20,093 nucleotides of DNA from Dictyobacter formicarum (GTDB taxonomy: Bacteria; Chloroflexota; Ktedonobacteria; Ktedonobacterales; Ktedonobacteraceae). The notes beneath the pieces are model-generated. The model was not told the origin of the DNA. It saw only the letters and a program-made list of their open reading frames with translations, and did no database searches. The stretch spans positions 1 through 20,093 of the forward strand of contig NZ_BNJJ01000049.1 of assembly GCF_016587435.1 (NCBI RefSeq), read 5' to 3'. The translations under genes were made by a program, and so were the position numbers. Shown here one piece after another: positions 6,878 to 13,525 of the stretch (positions are counted from its first letter, which is position 1; each line of letters starts with the position of its first letter).

Positions 6878-8236
6878 ATGCCACAACCCAGTGTGCACCC
6901 TATGGATACAACTCGCCAGAAAGCGCAAGAACCTCAAAAAGACCGCACCGAGCGCAAGTTGCGTGGGCGGTCTCGTTTTCGTCTTAATCGTTCATCCTCT
7001 ATTTTTAAACTATTTGCGATTTTAGGCCCAGGCCTGATCGCTGCCAATGCGGGCAACGATGCTGGGGGTATCGCAACCTTTTCTACTTCAGGGGCAACCT
7101 ATCAATATAATTTACTCTGGGCTTTAGTTGTGGCTGGTTTCTGTCTGGCCATTGTGCAGGAGATGTGTGCACGTATGGGCGTCGTCACCGGCAAAGGATT
7201 GGCAGATCTCATACGCGAAGAATTTGGTGTGCGTTGGACGGTGGTGGCCATGCTGGCTCTGCTGGTTGCCAATACCGGCGTCACTATTTCTGAGTTCCTG
7301 GGTATCGCCGCCAGTGTACAAGTTTTTGCCAATGATGTACATACGCCCTGGGTATATGTTGTCGTTCCAGTGTGCGGCGTAGCTCTGTGGTGGCTGGTCA
7401 TCAAAGGATCTTATCGTCGGGTCGAAAAGATCTTTTTATTCATGTCGCTTGGCTTCCTGGCCTACATCCCGGCTGCTTTTGCTTCCCGTCCCAACTGGGG
7501 AGAGGTTGGCCATAGCATCATCCTGCCTCATATCACTGGCAGTAATGCTTATATACTGGCTGCGGTGGCTCTGGTTGGTACAACGATCAGTCCATATATG
7601 CAATTTTTTGTGCAGTCTTCTGTCGCAGATAAAGGTATCCCTGCCAGTGAATATTTTTACGAGAAGTTAGATGTGTATAGCGGAACCATCTTTGCTGTGC
7701 TCATCGCCGGATTTGTGGTTATTACTACAGGAGCTGCCCTCTTCCCCAATCATCCAGTAGAGACGCCACTGGATGCCGCCATGGCATTGGATAAACTGGC
7801 TGGTAGTTTTTCGTCAATCCTTTTTGGTATCGGTCTCTTTGGCGCCTCATTGTTGGCTGCCGCAGTCCTGCCTTTATCCACGGCCTATGGTATTTGTGAG
7901 GCTTTTGGCTTTGAGCGTGGCGTTTCACGCAGCTTCAACGAAGCACCAGTCTTCCAAAGTATCTTTACTGGCCTGATCATTCTCAGTGTACTGATCACCT
8001 TGATTCCCGGCCTTCCAATCATTCAGGTATTGGTGATCCTGCAAAGCCTGAATGCCGCCATGGTTCCCATTCTGCTGATTTTTATTACCCTTCTAATTAA
8101 TAATCGCCGCCTGATGGGGCGCCATGTCAACGGGCTCATCTTTAACATCATTTCCTGGGGGACCGTGATTCTAGTTACTATCCTGGTCGTCCTGCTCCTC
8201 GTCACCACTATCTTCCCGAGTATTATGGGAAGTTAA
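6878..8236 (+). CDS. Nramp/SLC11-family divalent cation transporter, atypical binding motifs
   Basis: A 452-residue integral membrane protein with about 11 hydrophobic helices after a basic, cytoplasmic N-terminal stretch of about 42 residues. It has Nramp architecture: AILGPGLIAANAGNDAGGIAT opens helix 1, GKGLADLIREEFG follows helix 2, and VGTTISPYMQFFVQSSV forms helix 6. Classical Mn/Fe transporters have DPGN in helix 1 and a Met-Pro-His stretch in helix 6. Here these read AGNDAGG (58-64) and TTISPYMQF (235-243), so the soft-metal methionine is not in its usual place. Divergent SLC11 members with similar losses have been described as Mg2+ transporters (NRMT), so hard-ion transport is a fair inference, but the substrate is unproven. 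The gene has its own promoter and terminator. No better start than 6878 was found. Confidence 0.85.
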   Translation: MPQPSVHPMDTTRQKAQEPQKDRTERKLRGRSRFRLNRSSSIFKLFAILGPGLIAANAGNDAGGIATFSTSGATYQYNLLWALVVAGFCLAIVQEMCARMGVVTGKGLADLIREEFGVRWTVVAMLALLVANTGVTISEFLGIAASVQVFANDVHTPWVYVVVPVCGVALWWLVIKGSYRRVEKIFLFMSLGFLAYIPAAFASRPNWGEVGHSIILPHITGSNAYILAAVALVGTTISPYMQFFVQSSVADKGIPASEYFYEKLDVYSGTIFAVLIAGFVVITTGAALFPNHPVETPLDAAMALDKLAGSFSSILFGIGLFGASLLAAAVLPLSTAYGICEAFGFERGVSRSFNEAPVFQSIFTGLIILSVLITLIPGLPIIQVLVILQSLNAAMVPILLIFITLLINNRRLMGRHVNGLIFNIISWGTVILVTILVVLLLVTTIFPSIMGS

Positions 8237-8295
8237 AAATCATTAGAATTTTTTGACTTGTCAAAGCGCGTTGGACACGTACCAGTGAAAAAGAA

Positions 8296-8340
8296 GAAAA
8301 GCGATCCTGTCAATGAAATATAGCACAAGGATCGCTTTTC
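8296..8340. terminator. Hairpin terminator after the Nramp gene (bidirectional)
   Basis: GAAAAGCGATCC (8296-8307) pairs perfectly with GGATCGCTTTTC (8329-8340) around a 21-nt loop. The stem ends in A and T tracts, so each strand presents a G/C core followed by Ts. It lies 60 nt after the transporter stop and can also stop minus-strand transcripts coming from the SDR gene. Confidence 0.8.
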
Positions 8341-8365
8341 TGATTTATAGTCATAACTATTGATT

Positions 8366-8455
8366 CTATGAGGTTTCCGGCCCCAATTCAGGAGTTTCTA
8401 TGGCTGCACCGATTTTATCCTGTGTGGTTTGAGAAGGATATGTTTTTCCTTCCAT
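8366..8455 (-). CDS. Possible 29-codon ORF downstream of the SDR gene (doubtful)
   Basis: An ATG at 8455 opens a 29-residue frame (it begins MEGKTYPSQTTQDK and ends PELGPETS). The same frame is open without a start for 22 more codons upstream, overlapping the end of the SDR gene in another phase. No ribosome site precedes the ATG. The residues look protein-like rather than random, so it may be the eroded C-terminal end of an older gene. It is equally possible that it is chance. No family was recognised. Confidence 0.15.
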   Translation of the reverse strand: MEGKTYPSQTTQDKIGAAIETPELGPETS

Positions 8456-8496
8456 CAAGTGTTGAACTGGTAAGAACAAAGGCTCCGGGTGATGGC

Positions 8497-9261
8497 TTAA
8501 AAATAATTTGAGGATATGCCGCCATCAATTGTCATCCAGGTACCAGTTGTCCAGGAGGATTCATCTGAGGCCAGGTATAAGGCAAAGTAGATGATATCGT
8601 TGATCATGCCAAATCGTCCAAGTGGAATGCGACACAGACGACGGTTACGTTCTTCATCACTGGTCCAGAGATGATCAAGCAAGCCTGTGTTAATAGGCCC
8701 TGGACAGATAGCATTGCAACGAATACCCACCGGACCATATTGGACTGCGAGAGATTTGGTCAGGGCCAGGAGTCCGCCTTTTGAGACTCCATAGGCATCT
8801 TGTGGTACTGTCGATCCCATAAAAGCGACCATTGAAGAGATGTTGATGATTGAGCCACGTTGTTGTTTTATCATATATGGAAGTGTATATTTGCAGCAAA
8901 GGAATGTGCTTTTCAAGTTGACATCCATAATGTGTTCCCATGTTTCTTCACTGGTATCGATTACACTGGTATCTGCGGCTGGCATAATACCCGCATTATT
9001 ATACAGAATGTCAATCGAACCAAAGGTTCTGATTCCAGCTTCTACCAGAGACTCTACATCTGCCGCTCTGGCCACATTTGCCGGTACAAAGATGACCTTA
9101 CCTCCAGCAGATTGAATGCCTTGTGCTGTCTCAATGCCCTCCTGCTCAGCAATATCAGTCAGAATAAGACTGGCTCCTTCGCGAGAAAATAACTCTGCTG
9201 CGGCTTTTCCCATGCCCCGGGCTGAACCTGTAATTAGAGCTACTTTATTTTGTAAGCGCAT
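8497..9261 (-). CDS. Short-chain dehydrogenase/reductase (SDR), classical type
   Basis: A 254-residue cytoplasmic oxidoreductase of normal classical-SDR length. It shows the Rossmann glycine motif TGSARGMG (11-18), Asp36 at the end of strand 2 (favouring NAD(H) over NADP(H)), NNAG (88-91), the catalytic Ser in NISS (142-143), and YGVSK with Tyr157 and Lys161. PGPINTG and WMTIDGG close the fold. It resembles 3-oxoacyl-ACP reductase/glucose dehydrogenase-like SDRs, but the substrate is unknown. The ATG at 9261 follows GGGAGG at good spacing. An open extension of 24 codons upstream has no site and would precede the normal SDR start. It is divergent from the fucosidase gene across a long AT-rich spacer. 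Confidence 0.9.
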   Translation of the reverse strand: MRLQNKVALITGSARGMGKAAAELFSREGASLILTDIAEQEGIETAQGIQSAGGKVIFVPANVARAADVESLVEAGIRTFGSIDILYNNAGIMPAADTSVIDTSEETWEHIMDVNLKSTFLCCKYTLPYMIKQQRGSIINISSMVAFMGSTVPQDAYGVSKGGLLALTKSLAVQYGPVGIRCNAICPGPINTGLLDHLWTSDEERNRRLCRIPLGRFGMINDIIYFALYLASDESSWTTGTWMTIDGGISSNYF

Positions 9262-9544
9262 ATCATTTATTCCTCCCATAAAGAAATAAGAAAAAGTTCT
9301 TCCCTTGCTCCATATTGTAATACAGCTTATCACATGTAAGGTATTTTATGCTTATCAGATGATGAAGATCTCTTTGAGCGTAGAAAGATTCGAAAATAGA
9401 ACGTGAAATTTCAGGAGCAATGAGCAATCCGAGGCTCTGAGTATCAGGTATGCTCTAAAAAATTTGGAGGACGAATGGATCATACTAATTATATAGAAGC
9501 ATGATAAATCAGACTGATTAAATACAAAAGATATTATACTTTGC

Positions 9545-9587
9545 TTGACATAGAGGTATTTAGCATGTTATATGTTACACATATAAC
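9545..9587 (+). promoter_or_regulatory. Promoter overlapped by a 21-bp operator-like dyad
   Basis: A perfect TTGACA (9545-9550) is followed after 18 bp by TATATG (9569-9574). A perfect inverted repeat with 8-bp arms, GTTATATG (9567-9574) and CATATAAC (9580-9587), and a 5-bp centre covers the -10 and the expected start site. It reads toward the fucosidase gene, which starts 254 bp further on with no gene between, so it may drive that gene through a long leader. The arrangement fits repression by a TetR- or GntR-like dimer. No such gene is in the window. Confidence 0.55.
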
Positions 9588-9782
9588 GAAGTTGTACGCG
9601 TAGAATACGTCAGAGGAGACGATGATACAGTAATCACTTTGCTTGTGATTTATGCAATAGGCATGGTTCATTTTTGAATCAATACAGTATTTAATGCTAT
9701 TTATTCCATGCCTTCTTCTCCTCGTCGCTCTCAAAAACCACCAGCTGCATTGGTTACCACCACAAAATTCCTCCGGGAAAGG

Positions 9783-9811
9783 TTACTGTAAAAATTGTAC
9801 ATCGGTATAGA
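9783..9811 (+). promoter_or_regulatory. Possible proximal promoter of the fucosidase gene
   Basis: TTACTG (9783-9788), a 17-bp spacer and TATAGA (9806-9811) would give a leader of about 23 nt. The match is modest (three and four of six), so this is only a candidate beside the stronger upstream promoter. Confidence 0.25.
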
Positions 9812-9840
9812 AATCAGATATTTAATAAATGGAGAGATTC

Positions 9841-11166
9841 ATGAGCGATAATCAGACGGCATTTGAATTTCCTGTAGTTCCCGAACGCGCGCAGTGGTTT
9901 GTCCATGATCGCTTCGGGATGTTTATTCACTGGGGTATCTATTCGGCGATTGCTCGTTATGGGCGAGGCGGCCTGGCCGAATGGTCGAAGAGTCTGGATC
10001 AGATCAGTGAGGAACACTATCAACAGTACTTTGACACTTTTGAGCCCGACCTCTATGATCCTAAAGAATGGGCAAGGACGGCAAAGGCGGCGGGGATGCA
10101 ATATGCGGTGATTACTACTAAACATCACGATGGCTTTTGTCTCTGGGATACGCAGTTGACCGACTATAAAGCTCCCAATACCCCGGCTGGTCAGGATCTA
10201 ATACGGCCCTGGGTTGAGGCATTTCGTGCTGAAGGGCTGCGCGTGGGCTTTTACTATTCGCTGATCGATTGGCATCATCCTCACTTTCCCATTGATGGCT
10301 TGCATCCCAGACGAGAAGATACGGCTCTGCGGGAAGAAAAACGTGATATGAGTATCTATCGCGAATATTTGCGTGGGCAGGTGCGGGAATTGCTGACTAA
10401 CTATGGCCCGATTGATGTACTCTGGTTTGATTTTTCCTATCCCGACCGGGATTGGGGTTGGTCGCATGGGAAAGGGCGTGAGGATTGGCAATCGGAGCAA
10501 CTTGTCGAGCTGGTACGCGAGTTGATGCCAGATGTTTTGCTCAATAATCGCCTGGACCTGCAGGAGGCGGCTGATTTTATTACTCCTGAGCAGGTGCAAC
10601 CGCGTAGCTGGTTGACTGTGAATGGTAAACGTGTGACCTGGGAAGCCTGCCAGACTCTTAATGGGAGCTGGGGCTATGATCGCGATAACACTAACTTGAA
10701 ATCAGCAGACTTGCTGATCCGTATGTTGATCGAATCAGTCTCTAATGGTGGCAATATGCTGCTGAATGTTGGCCCTACAGCTCGTGGCGAGATTGATGTT
10801 CATGCGCGTGCTATCCTGCGCGAAGTCGGGGAGTGGATGAGGCATCACGGCAAGGCGATTTATGGGACAACCGCCAGTAGCTTTACGGCGCCACCTGATA
10901 GTCGTTACACGCAGTGTGGAAATCGCCTCTACCTACATCTCTTCTCCTGGCCCATGGGACATATCTTTTTGCCGGGCCTGGCCAACAAGGTTAAATATGC
11001 TCGCTTCATGAACGATAATTCCGCGCTCCGTTTTGAGAATGGTGTCCTTTCTGGTAGCCACACCACACCTACGGGTTTGACCTCGGATGTCCTTACTCTG
11101 GTGCTCCCTGACCGACGACCCGATGTTATCCTGCCCGTCATCGAATTAATTCTTCATGATTCTTAG
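9841..11166 (+). CDS. Alpha-L-fucosidase, GH29 family
   Basis: A 441-residue glycoside hydrolase that should release terminal alpha-L-fucose. The N-terminal (beta/alpha)8 barrel carries the family blocks FGMFIHWGIYS (25-35), KHHDGFCLW (94-102), VGFYYSLIDWH (135-145) and VLWFDFSYPD (193-202), where Asp197 is the expected nucleophile. TWEACQT (266-272) offers Glu268 as a possible acid/base, and NGGNMLLNVGP (302-312) marks the end of the catalytic domain. A short beta domain fills the C-terminus. There is no signal peptide, so it probably acts inside the cell on imported fucosides or oligosaccharides, although no sugar transporter is adjacent. The ATG at 9841 was chosen because GGAGAG lies 4-5 nt before it; an in-frame ATG at 9829 has no site. 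A clear terminator follows. Confidence 0.92.
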   Translation: MSDNQTAFEFPVVPERAQWFVHDRFGMFIHWGIYSAIARYGRGGLAEWSKSLDQISEEHYQQYFDTFEPDLYDPKEWARTAKAAGMQYAVITTKHHDGFCLWDTQLTDYKAPNTPAGQDLIRPWVEAFRAEGLRVGFYYSLIDWHHPHFPIDGLHPRREDTALREEKRDMSIYREYLRGQVRELLTNYGPIDVLWFDFSYPDRDWGWSHGKGREDWQSEQLVELVRELMPDVLLNNRLDLQEAADFITPEQVQPRSWLTVNGKRVTWEACQTLNGSWGYDRDNTNLKSADLLIRMLIESVSNGGNMLLNVGPTARGEIDVHARAILREVGEWMRHHGKAIYGTTASSFTAPPDSRYTQCGNRLYLHLFSWPMGHIFLPGLANKVKYARFMNDNSALRFENGVLSGSHTTPTGLTSDVLTLVLPDRRPDVILPVIELILHDS

Positions 11167-11185
11167 GGTTTTAGAGGCAAAAATA

Positions 11186-11240
11186 AAAATCCTTTGTAGA
11201 TGCGTCGCTGTGGCCGAATCTACGAAGGATTTTGGTTTTT
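11186..11240 (+). terminator. Intrinsic terminator of the fucosidase gene
   Basis: A 16-bp stem (11186-11201 with 11218-11233, one wobble pair) and a 16-nt loop, followed by GG and a run of seven Ts. It starts 20 nt after the fucosidase stop. Confidence 0.9.
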
Positions 11241-11288
11241 TTACAGATATAACGGGAATATTTTGGAATAGGGAAGGCGATTTCGCTG

Positions 11289-11317
11289 TTGATACTAATA
11301 TATGGTAAACTTATGCA
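11289..11317 (+). promoter_or_regulatory. Candidate promoter of the M50 protease gene
   Basis: TTGATA (11289-11294, five of six), a 17-bp spacer and TATGCA (11312-11317, three of six) lie about 40 nt before the GTG start. A promoter is expected here because a strong terminator lies immediately upstream. Confidence 0.4.
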
Positions 11318-11356
11318 CAACACCATTTTTTTGATACCCAGAAATGAGGCATAATT

Positions 11357-12466
11357 GTGTATAACAGCAATCCCGAAGATTATTCTACATATCGTGAGAA
11401 CAATGGGAATGCTCAAGAAATAGATTATGCTCACCCGGAGTACTATCATGCTCCCTCTGAGCAGCCAGGATCCTTTTCTGCTCAGCCCGTCCCACGGCGT
11501 GATCCATACGCGGGCTCGCCGCCAAATCCCTATGCCGATAATTATGCAAATTATCAACAGCAACAGACGTATAATCCCTATACTGAGCAGCCTTCGTACC
11601 AACCTCATTATGGCGAGACGGCACAAGAATATCGTGGCCCGCAGAGCCTGGAGCACTATGCCGCGCAGCAGCAAGAGCAAGCCGGAGCAACGCAGGGAAA
11701 CTCGCGCAAAAAAGGCGCTGCTGGCCTGGGCGGACTGCTAATAGCGCTTGGCGGTTTGCTGCTAAAATTTGGCTGGCTGTTAAAGTTTGGTCTGTTTGGT
11801 TTTTCGGCGCTGGCCTCTGTTTTCGTCTATTCGCTGCTCTTTGGCTGGTCTTTTGCTATCGGTCTGGTGGCAATGCTCTTTATCCATGAAATGGGGCATG
11901 CCCTGGTCATGCGCCTGAAGGGAATCCCCATGGGGGGCATGATTTTTGTGCCGCTCTTTGGAGCGGCAGTGACGATGCGTCAGATGCCACAGAACGCCAA
12001 AGATGAAGCCGAGGTTGGTATTGCCGGCCCGATCGCGGGCGCGCTGGCTGCCAGTGTCTGTCTGTTCCTGGCCCAACAGCATCCTGGCACAATCTGGGGA
12101 CCTCTGGCCTACTTTGGCTTCTTTTTGAACCTGTTCAATCTGATTCCTATCGTGCCCTTTGATGGTGGACGCGTCCTGGCCGCTATTGACCGCCGCATCT
12201 GGATCATTGGTTTTATCCTCTTGCTGGCTTATCAGATCTGGCAGTGGCTCAACGGCAACTTCTATCCCTGGTTGATGCTTTTTGTCGTCATGGCTGCGAT
12301 GCAGTTGTGGTCGCGTGGTCTCGGTGTACAGAACGCGCAATCGAAAGCGTACTACGACGTTCCACTCAGTTCCCGTATCCTGATGGGACTCTTATACTTC
12401 GGGCTGGTAGCGGTCCTCTTCTTAGGTATGACCATTTCCCACGGATTGATACCCGGTATCCGGTGA
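11357..12466 (+). CDS. M50 site-2-protease-like membrane metalloprotease with Q/Y/P-rich N-terminal tail
   Basis: A 369-residue protein starting at GTG, with GAGG 7 nt upstream. Residues 1 to about 115 form a low-complexity tail rich in Tyr, Gln, Pro and Asn, most likely disordered and cytoplasmic. A Lys/Arg patch and about six hydrophobic segments follow. The zinc motif HEMGH (177-181) lies inside a membrane helix, and the second motif, LIPIVPFDGGR (262-272), carries the Asp that completes the metal site. Together these define intramembrane proteases of the S2P/M50 family, which cut within membrane segments, often to release regulators. A conserved GIAGPIAGA stretch (221-229) is also typical. 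No PDZ domain is visible and no anti-sigma factor is nearby, so the substrate is unknown. Gene-specific terminator and promoter suggest it is monocistronic. Confidence 0.88.
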   Translation: MYNSNPEDYSTYRENNGNAQEIDYAHPEYYHAPSEQPGSFSAQPVPRRDPYAGSPPNPYADNYANYQQQQTYNPYTEQPSYQPHYGETAQEYRGPQSLEHYAAQQQEQAGATQGNSRKKGAAGLGGLLIALGGLLLKFGWLLKFGLFGFSALASVFVYSLLFGWSFAIGLVAMLFIHEMGHALVMRLKGIPMGGMIFVPLFGAAVTMRQMPQNAKDEAEVGIAGPIAGALAASVCLFLAQQHPGTIWGPLAYFGFFLNLFNLIPIVPFDGGRVLAAIDRRIWIIGFILLLAYQIWQWLNGNFYPWLMLFVVMAAMQLWSRGLGVQNAQSKAYYDVPLSSRILMGLLYFGLVAVLFLGMTISHGLIPGIR

Positions 12467-12478
12467 TCTCAGACATGA

Positions 12479-12518
12479 CAAACAGAGCCGCCTTCTAGAC
12501 AGAAGGTGGCTCTGTTTG
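12479..12518. terminator. Bidirectional hairpin between the M50 and HIBADH-family genes
   Basis: An 18-bp stem (12479-12496 with 12501-12518, one wobble position) with a 4-nt AGAC loop. Its outer ends are A- and T-rich, so it can terminate both the + strand M50 transcript and the end of the minus-strand catabolic operon. Confidence 0.85.
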
Positions 12519-12529
12519 GTTTGAGATAT

Positions 12530-13432
12530 CTATTTAATGCGTACTTCAACGCCAGCCTTTTCCTCAAGTACTTTGAGGAGTGAGGTGTAGTCATCTTTAC
12601 CATGGCCAGCGGCCTGGGCCTGCTCATAGAACTGGCGAGCCAGGGCGGTCATTTCTGCATCTGTCTGGTTTTCGGCGGCCAGGTCGAGGGCCAGCCCCAG
12701 ATCTTTGTGCAGCAGATCAGTCATAAAGCCGGGTTTGAAGCTGCCATTGAAAGCGCGCAATGGGAACTGGTTGGCGAGTTGCCAGCTAGCTCCGGTACTG
12801 GTACCGATAATCTTCGCCATAGTAGCGACGTCGGCCCCGGCTTTAACACCAAGTACAAACGCTTCCGCGGTTGCAGCTGTGATCGAGCCGACGAGCATGT
12901 TATTGATCAGCTTGACCACTTCGCCTGAACCACTGGGTCCAACATAGGTGATATTCTCTTTCTTACCCATCGCCTCTAATATGGGAAGCGCACGCTCAAA
13001 GCTTTCTTTTTCGCCGCCAACCATGATTGAGAGTGTCCCATTGATTGCTCCCTGTGAACCACCACTGACCGGAGCATCCAGGAAGTGGACACCTTTGGCG
13101 GCGGCTTTTTCAGACAGAGCACGGGTGACAGAAGGAGCGATCGTGCTCATATCGATGATGATCAGGCCCTTGCGTGCGCCTTCTAAAATACCACCCGGGG
13201 CCGCTACCACCTCTTCAACTTGCGGAGAGTTCGGAACCATAGTGATCACAATCTCAGAAGCCATGGCGACAGCTCGTAGAGATGGAGCCTGCTTCGCACC
13301 TGCTTTCAGTACTTCCTGTACCTCCGCTTTCTCGGGGTGGCGTGCGTAGATAGTGACATCGTGACCTGCTTTGAGCAGATTAAGTGTCATTGGACGCCCC
13401 ATAACTCCGATACCGATAAAACCTACCTGCAT
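12530..13432 (-). CDS. 3-hydroxyisobutyrate dehydrogenase-family NAD(P)-dependent oxidoreductase
   Basis: A 300-residue beta-hydroxyacid dehydrogenase, which oxidises a 3-hydroxyacid with NAD(P)+ in the cytoplasm. It has the N-terminal dinucleotide motif GFIGIGVMG (4-12), the substrate-binding block DAPVSGGSQGAINGTLSIMVGG (starting at 119), GEVVKLINN with the catalytic Lys174, and the C-terminal KDLGLALD (243-250). Length and motifs fit 3-hydroxyisobutyrate dehydrogenase (valine catabolism). Tartronate semialdehyde reductase and related enzymes share them. It is the last gene of the minus-strand operon with methylcrotonyl-CoA carboxylase-type genes, which favours branched-chain amino acid breakdown. 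The ATG at 13432 places the glycine motif at the usual position and has AGGA about 10 nt upstream. A 22-codon open extension before it looks non-coding. Confidence 0.85.
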   Translation of the reverse strand: MQVGFIGIGVMGRPMTLNLLKAGHDVTIYARHPEKAEVQEVLKAGAKQAPSLRAVAMASEIVITMVPNSPQVEEVVAAPGGILEGARKGLIIIDMSTIAPSVTRALSEKAAAKGVHFLDAPVSGGSQGAINGTLSIMVGGEKESFERALPILEAMGKKENITYVGPSGSGEVVKLINNMLVGSITAATAEAFVLGVKAGADVATMAKIIGTSTGASWQLANQFPLRAFNGSFKPGFMTDLLHKDLGLALDLAAENQTDAEMTALARQFYEQAQAAGHGKDDYTSLLKVLEEKAGVEVRIK

Positions 13433-13525
13433 ACCTATCTGTCCTTTCGCCTTATAGAATGATCGATTGATGCCGCGACTGCTCGAAGATGGTAGCATGG
13501 CCAGTAGAAGAGATGGTGTTAGCGT

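Larger units (their letters stand above)
9262..9840. other. AT-rich 580-bp spacer between divergent SDR and fucosidase genes
   Basis: No convincing gene is present. The base composition is clearly more AT-rich than the genes on either side. It holds a strong promoter/dyad at 9545-9587 and a weaker promoter near the fucosidase. There are also very short frames after ribosome-site-like sequences (ATG at 9475 after GGAGG, 9 codons; ATG at 9629 after GAGGAG, 3 codons) and a 27-codon frame at 9708-9791 without a site. These may be gene debris or chance. No tRNA, riboswitch or terminal inverted repeat was recognised. Confidence 0.5.

Noticed and set aside
9475..9504. 9-codon frame after a good GGAGG
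   Set aside because: It is too short to support as a gene and is followed by stops in all frames; kept only as a note on the spacer.
11171..11680. 169-codon hydrophobic minus-strand frame
   Set aside because: It is antisense to the repetitive Q/Y/P-rich tail of the M50 gene and to the fucosidase terminator; its Leu/Ile richness follows from that composition.
11780..12340. 186-codon minus-strand frame
   Set aside because: It is antisense to the membrane helices and zinc motif of the M50 gene; no motif of its own.
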